A DNA stretch of 64,000 bases, taken from Heliocidaris tuberculata. Its lineage: Eukaryota > Echinodermata > Echinoidea > Camarodonta > Echinometridae. Positions 37,449-49,969 of this stretch are shown in pieces. The first letter of the stretch is position 1; each line of letters begins with the position of its first letter. The stretch is taken from the NCBI GenBank assembly GCA_025618425.1, contig CM046832.1, forward strand, positions 69,671,707 through 69,735,706, written 5' to 3'. The position numbers and the translations under genes were made by a program. The notes beneath the pieces were generated by a model that saw nothing but the letters and a program-made list of their open reading frames with translations, ran no database searches and was not told the DNA's origin.

Positions 37449-40400
37449 CAATGTTAGTAAACCAATTTCTCCGCCTTTTAACAAAAAAAAAATGTCAAAA
37501 TTGAATTTTCCACCTGATGACATTCATACCTCACTCCTAGATTGCAATGTTGTCATGTGACCTTGGTTGGGTAGGAGGCTCACACTGATATTTATCCTGA
37601 CTCAGACCTTCAATTTTTTGTTTTGTGCCATAAATGTCAGAACTTATTAATTTCATATTGATCAGGGGAGTGAAGCGATCTAGGCAAGAGAGAGCTATTC
37701 ACCTCTATCCTGTCTTTTATCTTAGATGCTTCGCTATAAAGAAGGACTTAATCATTCATATCTTTATTACACCGGCTGCTGTCTCCAGTATGTCCCAGAT
37801 AATGTTCATGTCTCAGTCTATCTCGTCCCTTGGAGCTATGACTGTCCTGTCACTTTACTTGGTTAGGAGCATAGGAGTGTTGAGAAATTACAATACCATA
37901 GTTTTTGTGTGAGGATGTCAGCTGTTTTTTGGTCCCTGCAGAAAAGTGAACCCAAACACGCTGTCTAATGAAATGAGTCACCCCTAGATTGAAAATTCAC
38001 TTGTCAATGAATATATCTCTTCTTCTTTATTTTAAATTTGGGCTGAACCTTACACAATCCTACATCATTATTTTAGACTTTTCATAAAATCGATACATCT
38101 AAATTGATACTCAGATACTAAAACACAAAAAATTTGTATCTAATCCTGGTTTAATTTAGCTTTACAGTTCTATACACTGTAACTTGAATATGGACATTCA
38201 GAAAACATTTTATGCTCTCCACAATTTGGTACACAGGCCTATGAATTTTGATATATATTTGTAAAAACTGGAATAAGAATAATGAACAATTCTGAGAACA
38301 TATCCTGATCTTACACGACAGGACATCATCTATGTCAACAAAACTTCAGTTTCAAGCATTTTTCTCTTTATAACGAAACAAGTGTCTGTAGTTCAGCACG
38401 TGCACATACCATATTTAAATTCAATACTTTTTCGGTATATCTAATGCACTCTCAGATACAACAGGCAAAAAGCTATTTGAATACTTACTGTTATGTGCCA
38501 CAGATACATCCACAAATGAGGAAATAATGATGTATTGTGTCACTCATTAAATCCTTAATTTGTGTATCTCCCTCTCAATGGTGTATCTTTAAAGGCAGGA
38601 AAACTGGTAATCAAAACAAAATTAAGGTCTAATAATTAAACAAATATATATATTTGTTATCAGTGGCTTTAAAACATCCCAATCACAAATCCCAATCACA
38701 ACAACAGAAAAAAATAAAATCATATACATGTAGATTCCTAAAATCAATAAACAACCTTAGTTAGTTCTGTTTTGTAGATAATTATCAATCACTGCATAGA
38801 TATCAATTTCTGATCAATTACAAGCATATCATCTCCAATCAAGTTGCCCGTACTACCACAAATGCATATTGGTACCAACACAGTGCACAAGCTGTAGGAT
38901 GGTGAATATGATTTCTCACCTTTTCAGGGAATTAATTATTGAGAAAAAGCCCATTGTGAATTCATTATTGATTAATTTTTGATGGAGTAGCCTTGACATG
39001 GTACTGCACTTTTCATCATGAGCTCATTTTGTGTGATTTTTCATCACTTACTCTACAGTTTTGCAAGGTCAGCATGAAAATCAGGCATAATGTGGAGTGG
39101 TTATGTGGTTTAAAGATAAAGTTGAGTTCTAGTCATGCGATTGTGAAAGAAACTGTCTCAGAGCAATTGGGAAAGGTTGTCTACATAAAGGATTGGTGTA
39201 AACTGTGAGGTTTTGGAATCATTAAAATGATAAGAATTTGATGCAATTTTGCTGAAAAGCACATGCAATGCACACAGAAATGGGTATATGGGACTGCACA
39301 CACATGTGGCATGAATGTCTGGCCCAAACACTTCAGCTATTTCTCGTCATATTTTGAATATGAGGGCTATGGAAGATCAATCCTTTTCAGTAGATATTTC
39401 TACTATGATTTTCTTCCCAACAGACATAATAAGAATGAGAAAGCTCACAAATTATTTTGCACTTTTCCCAGAATTCAACCCTCCCTTTAAGTACATTAAT
39501 TGAGAAATAATCTGTAAAATACCCCAATTTTATAGGCTTCTTTGAATGTGGGTTATAGATGTTCCTCCCCAGAAGAATACTGTTTAAATTCTTCTGCTAT
39601 CAATAATTCGACCTTGAATTTGGATGATGCTATGTTGTTCAAGCCTCAGGTAATCTTTCTGATAACTGAGAGCAATCATTACAACCTTGGTTTCAAATTT
39701 TAAAGTATAGATAAACTGGTCTATTCATACAAGTATGATTGTCTTTAGCATTTAGAATTTAGTACTGATGGAGTTATCATCGTTCTGGCTTGGAATTCAA
39801 CGAGTTAATGAATTGGATTTCTGATTCACTCTTGCATGTACCTCTCCTGTGCAGGCTAATTCAATACAGGCTCATTACTGGACATGATCAATGAATTTGA
39901 CCACCCAGAATCATTCTTCAATTATTCAGGCAAGGTCTTGCATAAAAATTGCTTAATCACTATAATGCTCAGCCAGCAAGAGACCTCAAACAATACAACA
40001 ATTACACTGCAAAATTATATGATTACATATTTCCATTGTGTTTAAACAATTCTGAAAGGAAGTACAAATGTATTACAAAACATTTGCTCATGCTTTGTTC
40101 TGAAAATAAATGCTATATATTGACAATGAAATATCATTCCATTTTGTTTTGTCTTTACTTTAATAAACTTTATAAACAATAATCTGTCTGCTTTAAAGCT
40201 TACAACTTTTCTTCAATCAATCTAAATGGAAATAAACCTTTAAACTCACATTCATTGAGAAGGTGAAGGAGAGGACTTGGGCAGTGTTCTGTTAATCTTG
40301 TTTGATCACAAACCAATAGTAAACATTTGGCAACTCAAAAGTGCAGTGACTCTAAGATGTTTTTATAAATGAAATAACTTTAGAATGAAAATATACAAAG

Positions 40401-41010
40401 AGCAATCTTAACACTTTGGTACCACTCTGTCAAATGACACTTAATTTTTTAATGTAAAAATTTCACATTAATAAACTTCCCAATACTATTTTTTTTTTTT
40501 TGCCATGTCTATGAGATCAATTTCATAAGTGCCGTCTCAGGAAATCATACATCATTAAAACTATGACTAAGCTAATTAGATTACTCGAATGTTTTGAGAG
40601 GGGGGAAAAGCAAATGTCCATTTAAGGGGAACAGTCACAATTTTTTGTACTGTGTGTTTGGGGTTCCATACATAACATTTGTTTCAGTTACTATATAAAA
40701 ACTATTGGCTTCAAATATTACTCCTCTAAAGATATATTCCAAGGTTACATACCAAAATCTCACTTTCAATAAATGTAAAAAGTGACTTGTGAGAAGGCTG
40801 GTCGATGTACTCATATATGCACATAAGTACAAATTCCAAGTTAACCTAAAAGCATGGTCTAAAGAATTGATATTTGCTAAAGTAATTTACCAAAAAGGAG
40901 AAAAAGTATGGACAAACAAAAAACAACCTATGTCTTCTAAAAAAATATAACAAAAAATATTTGTTCTTTGTTTCTGAAAAAAGATATTCTTTGTTTTGGG
41001 GTCATATTTA
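37449..41010. other. Non-coding AT-rich stretch
   Basis: No supported exon was found. Frames of up to 92 codons (37634-37912, plus) lack splice or compositional support. The phrase ttaaggggaacagtcac at 40622 resembles one end of a dispersed repeat, but no partner end was found. Confidence 0.6.
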
Positions 41011-41282
41011 GGTAGCTTAGCGAAACGTCGTGGCGCGTAAGAACGCGGGAAAACGCATATGACAAATTTGCTCAAAATCATAATTTTATTCTATAAAGGC
41101 AGACTCAAAATATTACAATGTAAAATTAATATTCAAATATTTGAACAATTTTAAGCAAAATAATATAAAATTTTTTATTCAGATATGTCTGATTCTAATT
41201 TTATAAGCACATACAAAACTTGCAGTTTTCCTCTATGCGTCTTTACCGCTTCTTACGCGCCACGACGTTTCGCTAAGCTACC
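41011..41282. mobile_element. Harbinger-like MITE with 33-bp perfect TIRs and TTA duplication
   Basis: The termini 41011-41043 and 41250-41282 are perfect 33-bp inverted repeats starting GGTAGCTTAGCGAAACGTCG. A weaker match continues inward to about 50 bases. The element is flanked on each side by TTA (41008-41010 and 41283-41285). A 3-bp TTA/TWA duplication with G-rich ends is typical of PIF/Harbinger elements. The interior (about 205 bp) is AT-rich and non-coding, so the element is non-autonomous. CpG-rich termini in an AT-rich background and perfect TIRs suggest recent insertion. The superfamily assignment rests on the TSD alone. Confidence 0.85.
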
Positions 41283-41285
41283 TTA

Positions 41286-43629
41286 AATGTTTTCTTATTT
41301 CAAATTTTACCCCTTAAGTATCCATGTAAATGTGTTTTTAAGCTATGGTTTCCATTCAAACAATGTTCATGAATTTATTCCTGCTAGCACTTCATCAAAT
41401 CTCCCTCAGATCTTGCCTTTTGGCCTAGACAAACTATCATGTTAAACATTTCCTCCTGAGACAGCAGCCTACATGTAAAATGTATCCTTCATGTAGCAAA
41501 TTAGGGGAAACATAGAGGTGTCCTTTTGACATTAAGCAAACACGACATGATGACAGTCGTGTCTGAACAAACCTCTTGGTAATTATATGAGGAAAGAACT
41601 TGCCCTCGCCATTTCAGCAACTCTGCAAACTTAAGACTCAAGAATTATGTAATCCTTGTTTTTACAAATATCATCTCATCAAAAAACATTGATAACTGCT
41701 GGTATAGCTATCCACTCACTGATTAGGAGGCTCTGGTTTTAGAAATAGGAAGTGCTATGTATGAAATAAAATTATGAAATAAAATTGTGAAATAAATTGT
41801 GAAATAAATTCTAGTTCATTGAAGTTGGTAAAGCTTTGGCAGTTTCAATATCCAAATAATATTCTTTTCATCAGAGAAGAAGAATACCCACACATTCTAA
41901 ATGAATAGATGCATTCACAGGTCACCTTCCACTATTTTCTTTCCACTAGTCTGAAATAACAGAGTCATGAAAAGGAACAAACAAACATGAAAACACATGT
42001 CATGGAAAGACATTTTGATTAAAGGCTGGTCGACTGGTTAATGAAGATAATAATCATTTCTATGCAAATATTAACTATGTCATCTTTTTTTGGTTTTGTT
42101 CAATCAGTGAGTGCATCAAGAAATCTGATTCCAAAGGAATCTTTCAATGAACTATGGAAATCCTCAAGCATTCATTAGAAACATGGGAAGTCTCCATCCT
42201 AGGTCATCACTTCATAACCAACATGCAGTGTGACCCTAGGATGGACTTGAAGACATTTCAGCTGGATGTCTCATATTTCCTGCTGTGTCTGCGGACAAAT
42301 AACTAGCATATGTCAAACACCAGACTAATAGAGATATAACATAGAAGGAAATGGAGGATTTTGATTATGCTTGGCACCAGAGTCTTCCGGTAATTATCAA
42401 AACGCTATTATCATAACAATATTTTGGTGTGAGCAGTTACATATTTACAGATAGTAATGGCCCACCAAATGCAGTCAGTTTAAACTTGAATGTATGGTCA
42501 GGCATGAGGTCACAATTAAAGATGAACTTTGGTTTGAATCATGGCTACAGCATGGGCTTTAATGTAAGCCCTGAGCTAAAAGCTTCAAGTGGGACCAGCG
42601 TAAAACTACTACTGTCCAACTGTTTCTAAATAGTGGTAAAAGGTGACGCAAGGCCAGCACTGTGTATTTACACTATGATAGGACAGGTTAGCTATTTACA
42701 TTCACAATCATGGCATTGAATGGTTCTTCATGTAAACAGAGTTTTTACTTTTTTGTGAAATAGTTGCATTTGTCTTAATTTCTTCTATTATGTTCAGGTC
42801 CAAATCTAATAATTGTACAAGTATATCATCAAGTCTTACCTTTAGAATTTTCTCATTTATTTGCACTTCCCACACAAACAAACAAGAACAATGTCAAATT
42901 TATATAACAAATCTATATCTGCACTTACTCTGGCCAATCATCAAACAAAACAGAGGTCTACTGACAATTGTCACAAAGTTATTTCAAGATGACAGTGACC
43001 TAATATAATGAGATTTCAATTTTGAAGGTCAGTCTACATTATTGCATTGAAATACAGCCAAATCAGCCCCTCTCTAGCATCAAACTACCTCCAACCTTCT
43101 CTATCAAAACATTATGTAAGGGTTTGTTGCAATATTCAGTTACCATGCTTCTGATAAAGTATGTTTAAGTGACATTGAAACTGTATGTAATACTAGATGT
43201 AAGACATAACTTGAACCCTTTTACTGCCTCTACAAATACGTATCGTAATTAAAAACTGTGTATCTCTTCGTATTTTGCTGGGGGGGGGGGTTTTTGTCAT
43301 TTGGATACAAACATTGCTCCATCATATCTAACTTCATAATTTACGAACCTGTTTTAAATTTCAAGAAGAGAGACAAGCTGTTCTTCAATCCACAAAAATC
43401 ATACAAAATGTCAACATTTGGGTCATGCTCTAAAAGGTTTAGCTTTTTCTGAGATTTTTCATAATTTAAAATGTTTCTTTTTCTTCTGATTCAATACTAA
43501 GTAGTAGTATATCATGAATCTCATTCTTCCATACACCTTACCTCCCCCCCCCCTTAAGAAAAAAAAAGAAGATGGAGACTACTGAGTAAATGATGTAGGT
43601 CATCTGTTGAATTTATCCTTATTGCTTAC
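41286..43629. other. Non-coding stretch
   Basis: Contains a short tandem of gaaataaaattatg-like units at 41760-41812, a G-run at 43280-43290 and a C-run at 43541-43553. No exon was recognised. Confidence 0.6.
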
Positions 43630-44345
43630 AAAGTTGAAGCAATAGTTGGGAAATGGAGAAGCATTTTTTTGGAAATTTTGAAGAAATATGCATAAATTAT
43701 CATAAGTAATGTTTGAGGCAAAATGTCAACATTCTGTTTAGATGTTCTGTGTATCTAAGATCTACTAGATAAATCAAACAAATCCAAATTGGTTAATAAA
43801 TGAAGGAGAAGAAGCCCCTTTTATCAATTTTGAATAAATTTGCATAAATTATTATAGTAAATTTTGTGTATCTCATGTAGATCTACTAGATGGCACCACA
43901 AACAAATCAAAATCAGTCAATAAATGAAGGAGCAGAAGTATTTTGTGTAAATTCTGAATAATTTTGCATAAATTATTATAATAATGTCTTGTTTACCCAG
44001 GGAAACCTCATCAGTATTATAAACTGTTCTCCTTGAGGGCCCTGCAATCGTATTATTACCCCAGCTTCATAAGTAATTCCTGAGGCAAAATTTCAAAATT
44101 CTGTGTAGTTCTTCCATGTATCTCACTGAGGTCTACAAGATGAAAACAAAATCAAAATTGGTAAATAAATGAAGAAGTATATTTTCAATTTTTGTGCTTT
44201 TGAATAAATTTGCATAAATTAGCAAATTAAAGAATTTCAAAGTTCTGTGAAGAAATTTCAAACCCTCACCTAGCCCTTTCATATAAAGCAAACAGAGTCA
44301 AAATGGGACGAGAAATGAAGAAGAAGAAGCATTTTTAAATTGTGG
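43630..44345 (+). repeat. Decayed tandem array, ~124-bp unit
   Basis: The words aataaatgaag (near 43797, 43921, 44163) and gcataaatt (near 43690, 43842, 43966, 44212) recur in fixed order. Spacing is close to 124 bases, 150 bases or twice 124, and each unit also has a catgtatctca..tctacaagatg-like segment. About five diverged units can be traced. One spacer (43988-44070) is unrelated. It carries no open frame. Confidence 0.75.
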
Positions 44346-46277
44346 ACAGATGACATCGCAACTTCATGACTTTTTTCTTTAGAGAATGCGCATCTTTTGA
44401 TACCAAATTTACATGTATGCCTTTGGCAGTTATGGTGTTATGTAACATTTAAACATCACATGTCATTGTGACGCCATACCCTGACATAAGTTGGTGCCCA
44501 TTCAGGCCAGATGAGCTAAAAAATCATACCACAAAAATGTAGGACAGAGGTAAGAAATATATACAGTGATTGTGTATAAAAGAGTTTTCATATTTTTCAT
44601 ATTATTAATTTCTGCGAAATTAAGAATAAGTCATCTCCTCAACTGTTGAATGGCTAAATACAATGCTTCAGGTTCCAGCATTCACCCACACCCATTATAC
44701 TTGGTGAATCGTGGTGTTCCGGTCCTAGCTCAGCACGCTTGAATTCAAGGTCAGTTGCACTTTAACAAGAGAAAAACCTGATTAAAGGCCGTCACTGCAG
44801 AGTGAATGAAATTCCATTTCATTTTCATTAAAGGTACTTTATCTTACTTACAAATTTTTCTTTTTCATTTATGAAATTAAACTGTTTTCTCTTTGTTTGA
44901 AAATCTTCTCCTGTCTTGGATGGATAGGACAAAGGAGTGCTGGAACAAAATAAGCCCAAGAAGAAGCATTCATCTTGATAATTGCATATTTCAAGGGATG
45001 AAACGATATAATATTTTGAGCTTTTTTTGTCAACTCACTCCCCATTCACAGCAAGACATGACTGCCTTACATCAAATTCATATCCAAACACTCAATCTTG
45101 ATTGTTCTTCACATGTGATATTAGCAATTGACCAACAGTTCGTGAAAGAATGGCATTTTCACAGTCAACTGAATCAAATACAACAAAAAGCTTAACATAT
45201 GGTGTGAATGTCCTTGTGAAGCATGTAGAGTAACTACTGATGTATTTGTTCGGCTGATTGTGATATTTAAACAGGATTTCTATTGCATCCTGGATGTAAC
45301 ATCATTAATTCTTCACTTAAAGGAAAATAAGAAATTGGTGGAATACTGCATGTAGAGAGAGCAGCTTGGAATCCAAATTTAGTATATCTGTAAGAATTCT
45401 CAAACATTTTTTGTGGACCAATAAAATGTGTACAAAATTGCAAAGCAACTGCCAGAAACCAAAGACATGTAACACAACAAAAATCATGAACATTGTAAAC
45501 ATATTTAGGAAAGGATTTGGTACAAAATATAGTTGTATAGTCTGAACAACTCACACAATTTAATATTTATTGGGCTTATTTTCATCATCTCTAAAATTCA
45601 CTTAGCTGATTTGGTTATCGATAGGTCACAAGGTATTTCCATGATGCACTATAACAGGAACTTTTATTGGAATTTGGTTGGAACTGATATCCATAAACTA
45701 CCAAAGCTAGAAAGTGCTTTTCAGTGCCAAGTCTGTTAATATGGTTTGCATGGGGTGTCACATCGCTGAAAAAATGTGATATACATGTAGGAGCTAATTT
45801 ACTTCTTTTGCTAATTAAACTTGTTTTAATAAGCCTGAAGCTAGCATAAGACCAGCCTAATACCTGCCTAACATGGCAATTAATATATTTTGCCCAATAA
45901 AAAGAAGTGAAAGCAACTTTTGCAGCCTATATTGGTAAGTCTCAAGGTGGATTTTTCCTTATTAATATATTGGTTCATATTACACACAAAAAACTTTATG
46001 TGTAACAGAAAGACGTCGAAAACAATTCATATTCTTATAGAAAATAAGGAAACAAAAGAGAAGATTTAGCAACCTGTGCCCTGCTTTGGCTAAATGACCA
46101 TACTGTTTACTAATTTCCACCAATAAATTTATTTGTAGTTATAAAACAAGAGAAAATAGTAAGTAGACCAGACCAAAACCTTGTTTTGTAGGATGACCTT
46201 AGTGATAAAATCTTGACCAAATTCACTGAAGAAAGTAGACAGGATGTATGCCTCTGTGCGTTTCGGTGCTCACATAG
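44346..46277. other. Non-coding stretch
   Basis: Frames of 100 codons (44893-45195, plus) and 95 codons (45267-45554, minus) have unremarkable composition and no paired splice signals. Nothing is called. Confidence 0.55.
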
Positions 46278-46800
46278 TGTTACTATCAAAGTCTCATCGC
46301 ATATCTTAGATGATAATTAAAGATACTATCTTTGGGTGATCTATCAAGCATTAATAAATCTGAAATATTTTATTCATTTGTACAAAAGAGACATATGTTC
46401 TTTTGACAGCTACACTCCAGTAAATTACACAAGCGTTGTGCCTTTTCCTTTTGGAATACATACTATCAAAAGTGTCAGCGTACAAGTATATCTTTGCCCA
46501 TCTTAACTCACCAAGATGCTATCTTTTAGTAATCTTTTGGACAGAGCAATCACAGTGTGAAATATTTGTATAAAGGTGACAAAAATTCTACTGATTGCCA
46601 CACTCTAATTACTTGGGTGGTGCTACCTTTACATTCCATTACTATCAAAAGGCATATCTTTGTCTACATCGAAAATTGAAGATATACTATCTCTAAGTGA
46701 ATTATAAGATAGAAATAAAAGTGTGGAACTTACAAATATTTGTGGAAAGGTCACAACTATGCTTTTGAAGGCTTACATGCAATGAATTAGATGTACAATG
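46278..46800 (+). repeat. Three-unit diverged tandem array, ~180-bp unit
   Basis: Units start at about 46278, 46464 and 46638 with ttactatcaaa or atactatcaaaag. Each continues with agata.tatctt..agtgatct and an aatatttgt..aaaggt.aca segment in the same order. The units are strongly diverged from one another, so the array is old. Confidence 0.7.
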
Positions 46801-47288
46801 CTTCACTTGCCTAACAAATAGTTGGTTCATTTGTATTTCTAATATTGCATGAAAAATACAGTTCTGCCAAATTAGACAGTTGTGGTGTAGACTGAGAATA
46901 CTCAGCAACTCTGATAGACAACAAGAAACAAACTGTTCATAAACAATTAAAAAGCATTTCATTCACTTTATTCTAATCTTCTATACTCAATCAGATGAAA
47001 ATTAGACTCAAGATAGAGGCCAAAGCTCAAAGGGGAACAAATGAAGTGAAAGGAGACCACTATACAGAGACCACTCATTGTATGGAGGAGTGAAAGAGGA
47101 GGAGAGTAGCACCAGACAGTATTGTTGAACCTGGATGTGATACCGGAAGAAATGGCATCACATATGCTCTCAATGTTCATTTGATACAAATAGAGTTCAG
47201 ACAGACAGAATAAAAAAATAGCTTAGAGAAATTATTATATTTTACATGATACAAAAGATTGTATAGCCTTCATGCCCCCTTGCTCTTG

Positions 47289-47321
<33 letters not shown>

Positions 47322-49886
47322 TCTCTCTCTCTCTTCCTCTCTCTCCCTCCCTCTCTCTCTCTCTCTTGTTTCTCTACAGCCATGATAATATTCCATTAAT
47401 TTAGATGATCTTTATGTTTTTAGAGCACAATTTCTATCTCACTATACCTACTTTTCCTGTACATCACTTTGAGTACTAAAAGAACAGCATGGCAGGGTGA
47501 CTGCACTTTATCTCTCTCGCTGCATATAACACTGGCCACTTCAAGTCCCTAAACTCTCTTAAGGATGCTTACCCTGAAATTGACAAATCAACTACCAACA
47601 CAAAAACAGAAATTGAACACACGCCAAAGCATTCTCAATGTAAGATTCAAGATGAGAGTACTCATCATATCCTCCCTTTTCATTTTCCTTCTTTTCCCCT
47701 CTGGCGTGAAACAAGTGTACAATCTAAATCCTAATACTGAACTAAATTCTTTTTATTTTTCTTTAATTTCAACATATCAAGACAAAGATTACAGAGTCCT
47801 GGTCACTTTTAGAAAGTTGACCTTGCGTGAATACTGACTGACCTTCTGAATCTCAAGTTCAAGGGCACAAAAAGTGAAATGAATTGACACCTGGATGTCT
47901 ACTTACTTTTGGTCCAATTTCAAGTGCTACACTCTAAAGGATTTGAGGATTACATATCTGAATATCTAGGCCTACATGTATATCAAAGACCTATTTCTAC
48001 ATTGCACAACTAGATTAATAGTGGATAAATATTACTAGTATCCCTGCTAATTAATGAGCTTCTTTCTTGCATCTACTCATTAATTCATGTGATCTTTCGC
48101 CCACTTAAACTGCATGATATTCATGAACTTTGCTTTCTTTACAGGTCACAAATGTGAAATTAATTCAATGCACTGAAGTCTATGAAAAGGTTCTAATTTA
48201 CATGTAATAATTATGTTTTCATGCATGCATATTTCAAAGCAATTTTGCTACCCGAGCATGACAAACTTCTGAACAAGAAATTCAGTTTTGAAAATTGATG
48301 GAAAGACAACGGCTTTCAGAAAATTTTAAGAGAAATATGCAATGTCTTTAGAAACATTTAACCTGAATACCTTTGTTCTTATGAAACACCAATTGACTGT
48401 ATCAATTAAAACACCTGAGGTGAAGAAGACTTATAATGAAACTTGTCCCTTTGATCCAAATTCCAAATATAATATTTTGATACAAAAGAAAGTCTTTCAC
48501 ATAAAGTCAAATTCAGTCGTCAATAAGTTAATAGAGTAGGCCTAATTTTCAAAAAATGTATTGCATACTCTAGAATGAGAAATTCAACCAAATTTAACAA
48601 CAATTCCACATCTCTGAAAGCATTCTTACATGTACATACTTAATCTGAAAAGTTGACAATGGTCAATATACTGTTAATCACAGGTAGCTCATCTTTCTCT
48701 CTTTCCGATGGTGCTGCATGTGTTTCTGTTTTCCCCTTGGCATCTGTCCCCCTCTTTCTTTCTTTCTCATTCCATCTCTCTCTCTCTCTCTCCAACAAAT
48801 GCATATGTATGGTAATATGAACAAAACTGCATGTATGCATTTGATGTCTTAAAGTCATTCACATCAGTGAGCACAGAAATTATTTTCCAATGGTGAACAA
48901 TGTTTCCTTTTTTTCTAATCTAAAATATCAAATTGTATGTTCATTAAGTTCATAGATAGTATTAGAGTGTTAGTATGATTTTCTATGTTACTTCATGTTA
49001 TTCTTGTAATATTTTACTTAACAGGGACTAAAAAATGAGTATAGAACCCCAGTGCTGAAGCATAGTTCTGTGGCTTTGTGGATTGTGGAGTGAAAAGATG
49101 CCAAGATAAATAGGTCAGGGCACTTTTCTACCCCAAGGTATACCTCGATCATCACTAATTCTTTAGACAGAGCGGTCAAGACTCCCTAAAGCAACGCCAA
49201 TGGGTCATATTGAAGGAAAGGAAGACCTTCCCAAAGGGTCTTCATGCATGGGTACAAACCCCAAAGGAAAATGGAGACAAAATTTGGTAGCCATCTTACT
49301 CCTTCAAACAAAATTAAGGTGAGGGGAAAGAAAAAGGGTACGGACCAAAGTGCCCTCTACCTTCTCTTTTCTCTTCTTTTGTCTCTCAAAGTCTTTCAAA
49401 TTCAAGCTAGGCGAGTTCCTACTTCAGCAGGTCCTTGATTTCATGCTCAGAGTTATAAATGGAATTATGTACCAAACTATCAATTTCTGAAAGTTCTTTT
49501 TTTTTCAGGGGTGAGGCATTTCAGCTTGGTTTGTATTGCTGTGGTGTATTAAATGCAGTTTCTAGAAATCTAAAGATTCCAATTACTTTATGAAGGGCAT
49601 TCAGTCATTCTGGCCTGCAGGATGCTCATTCAAAAGCAAAAATCACACATGCCAATTGTCCATGCACAACATTAATCATGTACATCATTGATAATAGACT
49701 CAAATGTAATACTCTTAAAATTGAGCAAATTCATAAAAGTAATGTCCTTTTAGTCCAACTGCACTTTGAATTTGTAATAATAAAGTATAACCACATTGAA
49801 AAATACATTGGCATATAAATATAAGAAATCAGCCTTCATCCTTTCTGAAGCAAAAGCTGGCACAACCAAAGGCTGAAAGAGCCTAC
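46801..49886. other. Non-coding stretch with CT microsatellites
   Basis: A (CT)n-rich tract lies at 47286-47366, directly followed by an acceptor-like ttgtttctctacag ending near 47380. A second good acceptor (ctttctttacag) ends at 48143 on the plus strand and is followed by 20 open codons, but no donor. A shorter CT run lies at 48774-48792. None is enough for a gene call. Confidence 0.5.
47286..47366. repeat. (CT)n microsatellite
   Basis: About 80 bases of nearly pure CT repeats with a few interruptions. Confidence 0.95.
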
Positions 49887-49969
49887 CTGATCAGTTTCTT
49901 GAATTTCCTGGATGTTGTAGAGTTCATTTTTTGAGCTGAAACTGGCACAGTCTTCCTGATCAAAATCAC
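49887..49969 (-). CDS. Probable internal coding exon, 83 nt, unknown gene
   Basis: On the minus strand an acceptor (cttgctcctgttacag) ends at 49970, followed by 83 bases and a donor CAG|GTAGGC at 49887/49886. Two of the three frames are open. Starting two bases in (phase 2 in, phase 0 out), it reads DFDQEDCASFSSKNELYNIQ and then EIQETDQ, an acidic segment. In the other frame it reads basic residues (VILIRKTVPVSAQK..). The acidic frame gives a cleaner phase, but the choice is not proven. No homologous family is recognised. The exon lies about 25 kb upstream of the signal-peptide exon on the same strand, so it belongs to another gene or is a non-coding leader exon of the same one. Confidence 0.42.

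Noticed and set aside
45924..45940. Possible 9-nt microexon (tgcag then TTG|GTAAGT) on the plus strand
   Set aside because: Too short and without a pyrimidine tract of quality or neighbouring exons.
48124..48210. Acceptor ctttctttacag followed by 20 open codons on the plus strand
   Set aside because: No usable donor and an early stop. A terminal exon is possible but unsupported.
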